Source of the DNA: CAVDWX01 sp963612735
GTDB taxonomy: Bacteria; Bacillota_I; Bacilli_A; RFN20; CAG-826
Length of the DNA: 5,909 bases
Assembly: GCA_963612735.1 (NCBI GenBank)
Contig: CAVDWX010000018.1
Span: 1-5,909 of the forward strand
Direction of reading: 5' to 3'
Positions 1-5,909 of this stretch are shown here, one piece after another (the stretch's first letter is position 1; each line of letters begins with the position of its first letter). The notes under the pieces were generated by a model. That model worked only from the letters and a program-made list of their open reading frames with translations, was not told the DNA's origin and did not search any database. Position numbers and translations under genes: made by a program.

Positions 1-194
1 GTATGGACTTTAGTTTTAATTTTTAAATCGATTTTTAAAAGATGACTATCGATATAATTAGTAATAGAAGCATCGACATGACATGAATCGATTTTATGAA
101 CATGACAGTTAGTTAAATCAACATTTGAAAAATCAATATCCTCTTTCATAAGAGTGGGTTTATTGTCTTTAAAAGAAGAGATAAAAATCTTCAT
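1..194 (-). CDS. DUF177/YceD-like protein, N-terminal 64 codons (cut by window edge)
   Basis: The frame is open from an ATG at 194-192 to the window edge, giving 64 codons without a stop. The visible protein starts MKIFISSFKD, has an acidic stretch DIDFSNVDL at about residues 19-27, and ends with an alternating beta-strand-like segment LLKIDLKIKTKVH. This layout, an early acidic 'vDls' segment and then an 'l.l.ikg.l' strand, resembles the N-terminus of DUF177 (YceD/YlbN) proteins, which are linked to 23S rRNA/large-subunit accumulation and usually sit beside rpmF. The cysteine-containing family signature should come just beyond the edge, so the assignment is an inference. Its start lies 2 bases after the pheT stop, with a weak Shine-Dalgarno-like AGAGTG (minus strand, 205-200) five bases upstream of the ATG. 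It is therefore very likely the third gene of the pheST transcript. The segment is rich in histidine (HVHKIDSCHVD). A lineage-specific small protein remains possible. Confidence 0.6.
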   Translation of the reverse strand, partial: MKIFISSFKDNKPTLMKEDIDFSNVDLTNCHVHKIDSCHVDASITNYIDSHLLKIDLKIKTKVH

Positions 195-196
195 AA

Positions 197-2593
197 TTAC
201 ACTCTAAATTCTATTTTATAAAGACGAGCTAATTCATATTTAACCCGTTCTTCAACATCGCTAATTTCTTTATCGGTAAGAGTATGATCACTAGCGTAAG
301 TAACACTGATAGCAATACTTTTCTTATCAGATGCAATATTTACTCCTTCATAGACATCGAAAACTTCAGCATTAGTAATTAAACCTTTACCGTTCATTTT
401 AATGCATTTAATAATTTCACTAACAGGAACACTCTTATCGATAACTAAAGCGATATCACGAATAACGACCGGGAATTTAGAAATCGGGCTCATTTTACAA
501 ATAGATGTCTTCATTTCTAATAGAGGTGTTAAATTCATTTCTAAAACAAGACAACGATTTTTGCCTAAATCATATTCATTATATTTATTAGGATTAAGCT
601 CACCAAACATTCCAATCAATTTATTTTGGAAATAGATTTCCGCACTGCGATTGGGATGAAGTTCATCAAAATGTGAACTAATTTTACTAATCTTATATCG
701 AGATTTTTCTACTCCAAGTAAGGAAAATATGCCTTCGAGCAATCCTTTTAAATGGAAGAAGGTATAAGGAGTTTCAACTAACAATCCTTGTAAAGATTCA
801 AGTCCCGTTAAAACAATCGCTAAATGTTCACTTTGTGAAGTTTTAGACATCATAGAACTAGTTTCAAATAAAGCTAAATTCTTATTTTGTCTATTGATAT
901 TATAGGAAGCTACTTCTAATAAACTATGAAGAATATGAGTTCTAAATACTTCATGATCTTCCGTTAAAGGATTTTTAATGACGTAATGTTCTTCATTATT
1001 CAATAAATTAAATTTATCTTTTTCTTTTTTTGAAATTAATGAATAAGTAAGGCATTCATCTAAGCCTTTATCCACTAAAAAGTCACGAATAAGTCTTAAT
1101 CTTTTTTGTGATGATGATAAAGCGCCAACAGTTGTATCTAATCTAGGTAAAACGCTTTTGACATGACTAAAACCAAGAATACGAATCACTTCTTCGCTTA
1201 AATCAGCATCGCCTGATATATCTAATCTAAAATTAGGAACAGTTGCAATAAAATGGCCTTCACTATTCATATCAATTTTAAAATATAGTCTTTCAAGTAC
1301 GTCTTTAATCTCTTTTGCACTAAAATTAGTGCCTAAACGATTATTGATCTTAGTAATAGAAGTTTCGATTTTTTGTTCTTTATATGTTTCTTTTTGAATC
1401 TCTATTGTTTTTGAAACTTCTTTAGCGTCCGCGAATTGCTTGAGTAGATAAATCGTTAAAGAAAGAACATCTTCGCTTTGGAAATGATTAGTTCCTTTAA
1501 CAAAACGTGTGGACGATTCGCTAGATAAGCCTAATCTAGTGGAAGTATGACGAATTGCTTTTGAAGAAAAGGAAGCACATTCAATATATAATCTTTGAGT
1601 GTTTTCATCGACTTCACAAGCTTTGGATCCCATCACACCGCCTAAGCACATAGTTTTTCCACCTGTGGTCATACAAATATCATTAGGAATGATGTGATAA
1701 GTTTTATCGTCTAAAGCAACAAAATCTTCTTCGAGATCGCTTCTAACAATGATTTCTTCTTTTTCTAATTTATCAGCGTCGTACATATGTAATGGTTGCC
1801 CAGTTAATAACATCACAAAATTACCAATATCGACGATATTATCAATGCTTCTAATCCCTGAACTATGTAAAATTTGTGCTAACCAAAGAGGAGTTTTTTT
1901 AATCTGAATGCCTTTAACTTCTTTAAGGGCAAATTGGGTACACAAATCTGTTTGAATAGCAATATGAGCATTACTAACAAATGAACCTTCGTCTTTAAAA
2001 GTAGGAATATTAATTGGCCTATCAAAAATAGCGCTTATTTCTTTGGCGAGATTATAAACGGATAATAAATCAGGACGATTAGCTAAAATTTTAACGTCTA
2101 ACACTTCATCATCTAAATGGAGGTAAGCTAAAACATTTTCTTCGCCCACTGGAGCGCCTATATCTAATTCTTCAATGCCATTGATTTGTTTTTCATTTAA
2201 ATATTTTTTATCAACACCGAGTTCTAAAAGAGAACAACACATGCCGTTAGATGCAACACCGCGGATAACCCCTTTTTTAATTTCTACTTCTTTAAGCTTA
2301 GCGCCCACTCGAGCAACGATCACTTTTAAACCAAGTCGGGCATTAGGAGCACCACAAACAATTTGCTCCACTCCGTATTTCTCCCCTAAATTCACTTTTA
2401 AAACATGGAGGTGATCGCTATCTGGATGATTTTCGCATTCAATAATTTCGCCAATAACTAAATTAGTTCCTGTTGCAAAAGTGAGTACATCTTCTACTTC
2501 AATACCGGCGAAAGTTAAACCATTAGCGACATCTTTAGCGCTTAATCCGTCGAGGTTAACATATTTTTTTAATAATTTTAAACTGACTAACAT
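197..2593 (-). CDS. pheT: Phenylalanine--tRNA ligase beta subunit
   Basis: This is the beta chain of the cytoplasmic alpha2beta2 phenylalanyl-tRNA synthetase. In this enzyme it binds tRNA and hydrolyses mischarged Tyr-tRNA(Phe). The 798 residues match the long bacterial form. An N-terminal module precedes a tRNA-binding OB fold at about 40-155 (VIGEIIECENHPDSDHLHV at 46-64, QIVCGAPNARLG at 77-88). The B3/B4 editing region is at about 215-370 (VDIGNFV at 254-260, GQPLHMYDADKL at 265-276, LGLSSESSTRFVKG at 354-367). B5 is at about 405-480 (VPNFRLDISGDADLSEEVIR at 452-471), followed by a catalytic-like domain at about 490-690 (LALFETS at 573-579). A C-terminal ferredoxin-fold anticodon-binding domain covers about 703-798 (SKFPVVIRDIALVID at 705-719). 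The ATG is fixed by a strong GGAGG seven bases upstream and by the family N-terminus MLVSLKLLKKYV. Only one tryptophan (W238, TGG) is present. No truncation or missing domain is visible. Confidence 0.98.
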   Translation of the reverse strand: MLVSLKLLKKYVNLDGLSAKDVANGLTFAGIEVEDVLTFATGTNLVIGEIIECENHPDSDHLHVLKVNLGEKYGVEQIVCGAPNARLGLKVIVARVGAKLKEVEIKKGVIRGVASNGMCCSLLELGVDKKYLNEKQINGIEELDIGAPVGEENVLAYLHLDDEVLDVKILANRPDLLSVYNLAKEISAIFDRPINIPTFKDEGSFVSNAHIAIQTDLCTQFALKEVKGIQIKKTPLWLAQILHSSGIRSIDNIVDIGNFVMLLTGQPLHMYDADKLEKEEIIVRSDLEEDFVALDDKTYHIIPNDICMTTGGKTMCLGGVMGSKACEVDENTQRLYIECASFSSKAIRHTSTRLGLSSESSTRFVKGTNHFQSEDVLSLTIYLLKQFADAKEVSKTIEIQKETYKEQKIETSITKINNRLGTNFSAKEIKDVLERLYFKIDMNSEGHFIATVPNFRLDISGDADLSEEVIRILGFSHVKSVLPRLDTTVGALSSSQKRLRLIRDFLVDKGLDECLTYSLISKKEKDKFNLLNNEEHYVIKNPLTEDHEVFRTHILHSLLEVASYNINRQNKNLALFETSSMMSKTSQSEHLAIVLTGLESLQGLLVETPYTFFHLKGLLEGIFSLLGVEKSRYKISKISSHFDELHPNRSAEIYFQNKLIGMFGELNPNKYNEYDLGKNRCLVLEMNLTPLLEMKTSICKMSPISKFPVVIRDIALVIDKSVPVSEIIKCIKMNGKGLITNAEVFDVYEGVNIASDKKSIAISVTYASDHTLTDKEISDVEERVKYELARLYKIEFRV

Positions 2594-2600
2594 ATCGATT

Positions 2601-2605
2601 CCTCC
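2601..2605 (-). promoter_or_regulatory. Shine-Dalgarno site of pheT
   Basis: The minus strand reads GGAGG, seven bases before the pheT ATG and directly after the pheS TAG stop (2609-2607). It is the strongest ribosome binding site in the window. It fixes the pheT start and allows translation of both subunits in balance from one mRNA. Confidence 0.9.
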
Positions 2606-2606
2606 A

Positions 2607-3644
2607 CTACATCTTTTTCTTGAATTGATGCAAGAATCTCACATCGTTTTGATAAAATCTTCTAATATCATCAATTCCATAACGGAGTATCGCTACTCTT
2701 TCAATACCGATTCCAAAAGCAAAACCACTATATACTTCTGGATCGTATCCATTCATCTTTAATACATTGGGGTGAACCATTCCACCCCCTAATATTTCAA
2801 TATAGCCACTGCCTTTACACATGGAGCAGCCTTTACCACCGCAGTTAGCGCAAGTAATATCAACTTCTACACTTGGTTCGGTAAATGGGAAGTAAGAAGG
2901 GCGCAATCTAATTTCTCTTTTTTCACCAAACATCTTTTTCACAAATAGTTCTAAAGTTGCTTTTAAATGACTAAGATTAATTCCTTTATCGATAACAAGC
3001 CCTTCAATTTGCCCAAATTGATGAGAATGCGTTGCATCATCATCGTCTCTTCGATAAGTTTTACCAGGACAAATAATACGAATTGGTTGACCATGACTTT
3101 CCTGCATAACCCGAGCTTGTACCGCAGAGGTATGAGTTCTTAATAAAGTATTATCATCAATATAAAAACTATCTTGCATGTCTCTTGCGGGATGATCTTT
3201 TGGAATATTTAATAATTCAAAATCATATAAATCCAATTCCACTTCTGGACCAGAGGCAACTTGATAACCCATTCCTAAAAAGATATCAGTCATCTCATCG
3301 ATAATGACATGAAAAGGATTTTTAGAGCCAAGCTCATAATTAACACCCGGCAAAGAAATGTCGATTTCTTCTTTTTTAAGACGTTTATTTAATTCGATTT
3401 GCTGAATCTCTTTTATTTTTAGTTCTAGTCTTTCATTGATTAGCGTTTTAATGCGATTAAGTTCCATTCCTAAAACTTTCTTTTCTTCAACACTCAAAGA
3501 AGATAAGGTTGACATAATCGACATTAATTCACTCTTCTTAGCAAGGTATCTATTTCTAATAGTAGTCAAGATATCGCTTGAGTCAGCGTCTTGAATTTCT
3601 TCAAGAGCGTGGTTTAATATTTGTTCTAATTTCTCATTAATCAT
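2607..3644 (-). CDS. pheS: Phenylalanine--tRNA ligase alpha subunit
   Basis: This is the catalytic subunit of class II phenylalanyl-tRNA synthetase. It activates phenylalanine with ATP and charges tRNA(Phe), in complex with PheT. The 345 residues are normal for the family. An N-terminal helical coiled-coil arm (about 1-90) that contacts tRNA is followed by the class IIc catalytic domain. Visible signatures are GPEVE (132-136), HPARDMQDSFY (151-161), LLRTHTSAVQARVM (167-180), motif 2 YRRDDDDATHSHQFGQIEG (197-215) and motif 3 GFAFGIGIERVA (307-318). The alanine of GFAFG, which lines the amino-acid pocket, is kept. A cysteine cluster C265, C268, C273, C276 (CxxCGGKGCxxC) lies before the GGGMVHPNVL loop, as in many Bacillota PheS. 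The usual tryptophan of the 'GWIEILG' segment is tyrosine here (GYIEILG, 280-286), and the protein has no tryptophan. The start is supported by AAGGA nine bases upstream. It is first in the operon, with pheT 13 bases downstream. Confidence 0.98.
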   Translation of the reverse strand: MINEKLEQILNHALEEIQDADSSDILTTIRNRYLAKKSELMSIMSTLSSLSVEEKKVLGMELNRIKTLINERLELKIKEIQQIELNKRLKKEEIDISLPGVNYELGSKNPFHVIIDEMTDIFLGMGYQVASGPEVELDLYDFELLNIPKDHPARDMQDSFYIDDNTLLRTHTSAVQARVMQESHGQPIRIICPGKTYRRDDDDATHSHQFGQIEGLVIDKGINLSHLKATLELFVKKMFGEKREIRLRPSYFPFTEPSVEVDITCANCGGKGCSMCKGSGYIEILGGGMVHPNVLKMNGYDPEVYSGFAFGIGIERVAILRYGIDDIRRFYQNDVRFLHQFKKKM

Positions 3645-3653
3645 ATAAATTTG

Positions 3654-3658
3654 TCCTT
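3654..3658 (-). promoter_or_regulatory. Shine-Dalgarno site of pheS
   Basis: The minus strand reads AAGGA, nine bases before the ATG at 3644-3642. It lies within the very short predicted leader, between the -10 element and the start codon, and supports this start. Confidence 0.8.
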
Positions 3659-3668
3659 AATGTTTTTC

Positions 3669-3696
3669 ATTATAGCACAAGTAAATTATTAACAAA
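3669..3696 (-). promoter_or_regulatory. Probable sigma-A promoter of the pheS-pheT operon (extended -10)
   Basis: On the minus strand a consensus TATAAT (3674-3669) is preceded by TGC, giving the extended -10 form TGnTATAAT. The -35 is weak: TTTGTT (3696-3691, 16-base spacer) or TTGTTA (3695-3690, 15-base spacer). This is usual where an extended -10 is present. Transcription would begin near 3661-3664, leaving a leader of only about 17-20 bases before the pheS ATG. The -35 region lies inside the palindrome at 3690-3707, so a protein bound there could block polymerase. The assignment rests on sequence only. Confidence 0.75.
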
Positions 3697-3726
3697 TTAA
3701 TTTGTTAGCCGTGAATTAACAAATTA
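3688..3726. repeat. Direct repeat of ATTAACAAATTA (two copies, 27-base period)
   Basis: Identical 12-base copies occur at 3688-3699 and 3715-3726. The first is part of the palindrome at 3690-3707, whose other arm is the same element inverted. The region upstream of pheS therefore carries the AACAAATTA half-site three times (two direct, one inverted). This pattern fits a regulator binding site with an auxiliary half-site, although the 27-base period is not a whole number of helical turns. Confidence 0.5.
3690..3707. repeat. Perfect 18-bp palindrome over the pheS -35 region (candidate operator)
   Basis: The sequence TAACAAATTAATTTGTTA is identical on both strands, and symmetry ends at the flanking bases (T at 3689, G at 3708). 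It lies immediately upstream of the extended -10 and covers the -35 region, a classic place for a repressor dimer site. Perfect symmetry over 18 bp is unlikely by chance even in AT-rich DNA, but no regulator is identified and AT-rich palindromes do arise in intergenic DNA. Confidence 0.55.
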
Positions 3727-3819
3727 CCATGGCATAACGTTCATGCACCTATATCATCATCGTTAAATGCATAAATTTAAAACAATAATAAAAGAAGTAA
3801 ACTTTGTATCTTTTTCGTA

Positions 3820-3858
3820 ATAAAACCTCCTATGATATTGTCCAAAAGGAGGCTTTAT
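3820..3858 (-). terminator. Probable rho-independent terminator after hsdR
   Basis: The arms 3858-3848 and 3830-3820 pair on the minus-strand RNA as an 11-bp stem: AUAAAGCCUCC with GGAGGUUUUAU, including one G-U wobble, around a 17-base loop. The GC core CCUCC/GGAGG is followed by UUUUAUUA. The stem begins 12 bases after the hsdR stop codon. On the plus strand the wobble becomes an A-C mismatch, so it suits minus-strand transcription better. It would separate hsdR from pheST. Confidence 0.7.
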
Positions 3859-3870
3859 ATAGAAAATATA

Positions 3871-5616
3871 TTAGATTCTCGCTGATGAATAAACGGAGTT
3901 ATGAAGAAGATTTATAAAACTATATAGTGGGTCTGTGTTTTCAAAAATATCGATATATTCTTGATGTTTGAAAGGCTCTGAATTATATAAATCTTGAGCT
4001 TCTATATCGCCGTTTTCCAAAACGAAATTAACGATTTGATGTAGGAAATCTTGTTGCTTCGAATTGAAATTATATTTGCTTTGATAATCAGAGAGCAGTG
4101 AAGCAACCTTATCTTTATCAATTCCAACAATTGAACGTACAAAGACACCGAAACTATGATTATTAGCAACGCTATCATAATCTTCTTTAGTACCAAGGTC
4201 TTTGCATAGAATCGTTTCTAATTCTTTTATGTCATCATCATTTAATTGAATAAGGTTCTTTATCTTGTAAATTGCACCTTTATCGGAATTATCTGATAAA
4301 TAATCTATAACTCTTTGCTTATAGTTTTTAAATTGAGGTCTAGGTGGCTTCCCGCCATCCTTCACAATTGTAGAATCCTCAAAATTAGATTCGATGATTG
4401 TATAGATGTTTCTATCTAAGAACTTAATCAATTCGCGAAGTTCATTTCGGACTTTTTCAAGTTTTGTGATGGTTATATTCTCCCAGAATTCATTCTTTAA
4501 AACTTCTTTGATGAACTCTTTTTTAGCGGCTACATCAGGAATGGTGAATTTATTGGTTAAGGCTTCACAAATTGTTGTTACTTTTTGGATTGCCTTAGAG
4601 TAATCCTTATCGCCAACAATCTCATCAAGCTCCATGTTGAAAATCCAAAGATCGAAGTATTTAGATTGTTCTTCATCGCTATTTGCATCTATTAAAGGAG
4701 TGAGTTGTTTTTTCATCTCTTTTAGTTCAATTAAGCTGATGTAATCCCAATTTTTAGGATCAGAATATTTATCTACGTATTTCAATGATGCCTTGACGTT
4801 TATCAAGTTTCTATTGAGCTTTTTAATCTTATTGATGCATTCCTCTTTATATTTCAAATAGTATGCTTTATGTTCTTCATTCTCTTGATGCTCACCCTTT
4901 TGAAGCTCGAATACCATATCGAGTTTCAATTCAAAGGTCTTTTGGGAGATATTCAAGGAAGTCTTAGCATCTCTTCCGTCAGGATGCATTCTAAAGAACT
5001 CGAACACGTCACAGAAGTCAAAGATATAGAAGCCTTGCTTATCAAAGTGATTCATCAAAGGAGAATCTTCGTTTCCTATTTCAAAATAAGACTTATCAGG
5101 AGAATAAACGTTTAATTCCTTACAAGTTCTAGTTCCTCTTCCAATCATCTGCCAAAATTTAATCTTAGAATAAACTCTTTTGAAAAAGACGAGGTTTACA
5201 ACTTCAGGAACATCAATACCTGTATCAAGCATATCAACAGATACAGCGATTGTTGGCTCACCATTCTTCTTAGAAAAATCATCAATCAAAGTTTGAGCAT
5301 AATTTACGTAGTTATCGATAAGTTTACAAAATCCTTTACCACCAAGGTCAGGATATAAAACGTTGAATCTTTCAACAATTTTCTCAGCATGGAAATGATT
5401 AGCGGCAAATATAATGGTTTTTCCGAGTTTTTCGCCGCCTTTAATCCTCATCCCCTCATTCATCAAGGTTTGAATAACGTGGTCGATAGTATCCGTATTC
5501 ATGATACGTTTTCTAAATTCTTCACCATCGATTTCTTCAGGTAGATTACCTTCTTCATCAGCAAAAAGATTTTCGTATTGTTCTTTCTCTTCTGGAGTTA
5601 ATTTGTCATAAACCAA
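3871..5616 (-). CDS. hsdR: HsdR C-terminal fragment: helicase domain 2 and EcoEI-type C-terminal domain
   Basis: The frame is open for 581 codons from a TTG at 5616-5614. That TTG is probably an internal leucine codon of NGLVYDKL, not a true start: no clear Shine-Dalgarno precedes it and homology extends upstream into the run of A. RecA domain 2 shows motif IV KTIIFAANHFHAEK (66-79), motif V VDMLDTGIDVPEVVNLVF (127-144) and motif VI FWQMIGRGTR (154-163), with both arginines present. A family-typical segment IFDFCDVFEFFRMHPDGRD (198-216) follows. The middle (about 225-400) is charged and helical. The end (about 425-575) matches the EcoEI R C-terminal domain style, with KDLGTKEDYDS and GVFVRSIVGIDKDKV, and a putative HsdM/HsdS contact region. 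All tryptophans are TGG. Confidence 0.85.
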   Translation of the reverse strand: MVYDKLTPEEKEQYENLFADEEGNLPEEIDGEEFRKRIMNTDTIDHVIQTLMNEGMRIKGGEKLGKTIIFAANHFHAEKIVERFNVLYPDLGGKGFCKLIDNYVNYAQTLIDDFSKKNGEPTIAVSVDMLDTGIDVPEVVNLVFFKRVYSKIKFWQMIGRGTRTCKELNVYSPDKSYFEIGNEDSPLMNHFDKQGFYIFDFCDVFEFFRMHPDGRDAKTSLNISQKTFELKLDMVFELQKGEHQENEEHKAYYLKYKEECINKIKKLNRNLINVKASLKYVDKYSDPKNWDYISLIELKEMKKQLTPLIDANSDEEQSKYFDLWIFNMELDEIVGDKDYSKAIQKVTTICEALTNKFTIPDVAAKKEFIKEVLKNEFWENITITKLEKVRNELRELIKFLDRNIYTIIESNFEDSTIVKDGGKPPRPQFKNYKQRVIDYLSDNSDKGAIYKIKNLIQLNDDDIKELETILCKDLGTKEDYDSVANNHSFGVFVRSIVGIDKDKVASLLSDYQSKYNFNSKQQDFLHQIVNFVLENGDIEAQDLYNSEPFKHQEYIDIFENTDPLYSFINLLHNSVYSSARI

Positions 5617-5909
5617 GCCATTTTTTTAAAAGCTTCGTTGTTCTTTCAAATGCATGATAATCAACAAGGAAACCTTCTTTAACGGCGGTTTCATAATCAT
5701 AAGAGAAAGTAGGTTCTCCTTTTGGTAAGTCGAATAATTCGTAAGTTGATGAATCGACTTGTTCTCTTGGAGTGGCAGTTAATCCTAATAGCAATGAATC
5801 AAAATAATTGAAAATTGCTCCATATTTGTTATAAACGGATCTATGGCACTCATCGATGATAATTAAATCAAATTTAGCAACACCGAATTTCTTATTCTCG
5901 CAATCAATC
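5606..5909 (-). CDS. hsdR: HsdR N-terminal-side fragment, helicase motifs II and III (partial, ends at frameshift)
   Basis: This frame enters from the window edge (first whole codon 5908-5906) and runs about 100 codons to TGA 5608-5606. It carries the SF2 motor's Walker B/motif II as IIIDECHRS (DECH at 5854-5843) and motif III as LGLTATPRE (from about 5791). Next comes the segment SYDYETAVKEGFLVDYHAF, typical of type I R subunits between the two RecA domains. The last residues, KKWLGL, follow the A run and look like out-of-frame sequence, since family members continue here with a loop like the one in the other frame. If translated as written, the product would lack motor domain 2 and could not translocate DNA. 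Confidence 0.8.
   Translation of the reverse strand, partial: IDCENKKFGVAKFDLIIIDECHRSVYNKYGAIFNYFDSLLLGLTATPREQVDSSTYELFDLPKGEPTFSYDYETAVKEGFLVDYHAFERTTKLLKKWLGL
5621..5627. repeat. Homopolymer run of seven T (plus) / A (minus) at the hsdR frameshift
   Basis: The minus strand reads CTTTTAAAAAAATGG. With seven A the frame ends at TGA 14 bases after the run. With six A the codons become CTT TTA AAA AAT GGC TTG GTT TAT and hsdR is continuous. A simple -1 ribosomal slip would instead reach TAA within eight codons, so only +1 (or -2) or RNA with one fewer (or two more) A restores the gene. Confidence 0.85.

Larger units (their letters stand above)
3871..5909 (-). pseudogene. hsdR: Type I restriction endonuclease R subunit (HsdR), frameshifted, 5' end outside window
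   Basis: HsdR is the ATP-driven DNA translocase and nuclease subunit of type I restriction-modification systems. It acts with HsdM and HsdS, neither of which is in the window. The visible part holds the second half of RecA domain 1, RecA domain 2, a helical region and an EcoEI-type C-terminal domain. The N-terminal nuclease domain and Walker A lie beyond the edge. The frame from the edge stops at TGA 5608-5606, while homology continues in another frame. Removing one A from the seven-A run (5627-5621) joins the two as ...TKLL-KNGLVYDKL..., giving 678 uninterrupted codons to the TAA at 3873-3871. Everything downstream of the run is intact, so the lesion is recent, reversible, or a base-calling error. 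The family resemblance is to EcoEI-like (type IB) R proteins. A terminator follows directly, so hsdM and hsdS would have to lie upstream or elsewhere. Confidence 0.85.

Noticed and set aside
76..112. Short repeated bases (TGTCATGT twice on the minus strand) in the DUF177-like gene, giving CHV..CHV in the protein
   Set aside because: Only two short copies in a low-complexity region; this is not a CRISPR, tandem-repeat array or convincing pentapeptide-repeat domain.
402..2762. Plus-strand open frames at 402-635, 2175-2414 and 2481-2762
   Set aside because: They lie antisense within pheT and pheS, have no family resemblance, and are explained by the reverse complement of strongly conserved synthetase sequence.
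3732..3770. Imperfect dyad GCATAACG ... CGTTAAATGC between terminator and pheS promoter
   Set aside because: Two four-base blocks with a two-base bulge and a 21-base loop would be too weak to call a terminator or RNA element.
4002..5115. Small frames inside hsdR (minus 4002-4196; plus 4406-4603 and 4870-5115)
   Set aside because: They overlap the well-supported HsdR coding frame, have biased hydrophobic composition typical of out-of-frame AT-rich DNA, and show no recognisable protein.
5606..5608. TGA at the end of the HsdR upstream frame read as tryptophan (Mycoplasma code)
   Set aside because: Every tryptophan in the recognised genes is TGG, and reading through the TGA leads into non-homologous sequence, while homology continues in the other frame.
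5600..5627. Programmed -1 ribosomal frameshift on the A run
   Set aside because: A -1 shift leads to a TAA within eight codons. Only a +1 or -2 shift, or RNA with an altered A count, joins the two HsdR parts, so the usual -1 mechanism does not fit.
1..5909. tRNA, rRNA, CRISPR array, insertion sequence or attachment site
   Set aside because: I found no cloverleaf-like sequence, regularly spaced repeats, terminal inverted repeats or transposase/integrase motifs on either strand.

Overview
The window looks like the chromosome of a low-GC, AT-rich member of the Bacillota/Mycoplasmatota side of the bacteria. All recognised genes lie on the minus strand. The genes use TGG for tryptophan and stop at TAA or TAG. 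I see no in-frame TGA read as tryptophan, so the standard bacterial code fits. This argues against Mycoplasma/Spiroplasma-type organisms and is compatible with Acholeplasma-like, RF39/Izemoplasma-like or Erysipelotrichia-like bacteria. The lineage is inferred from composition and protein style only.

In transcription order (right to left), the window opens inside a type I restriction endonuclease R subunit (HsdR, motor and C-terminal parts only; window edge to 3871). Its reading frame is broken once, at a run of seven A (minus strand; T at 5621-5627). Removing one A restores a continuous 678-codon frame through helicase motifs II to VI and an EcoEI-type C-terminal domain. A hairpin just after its stop (3820-3858) is a probable terminator. 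The 226-base gap up to pheS holds this terminator, about 90 bases with no identified element, a 12-base direct repeat, a perfect 18-bp palindrome, and an extended -10 promoter.

The promoter drives a housekeeping operon: pheS (3644-2607), then pheT (2593-197), then the first 64 codons of a third gene that resembles the DUF177/YceD family (194 to the window edge). Gaps are 13 bases (pheS-pheT) and 2 bases (pheT-third gene). PheS and PheT form the alpha2beta2 phenylalanyl-tRNA synthetase. The DUF177-like protein would belong to ribosome or 23S rRNA biogenesis, so the operon would be translation-related throughout.

The most interesting points are the homopolymer frameshift in hsdR (phase-variable switch, true inactivation or base-calling error) and the symmetrical operator-like DNA over the pheS promoter, with no room for the T-box leader that controls pheST in many Bacillota. 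I see no complete undescribed system: the restriction locus is cut by the window edge and the rest is core translation machinery.
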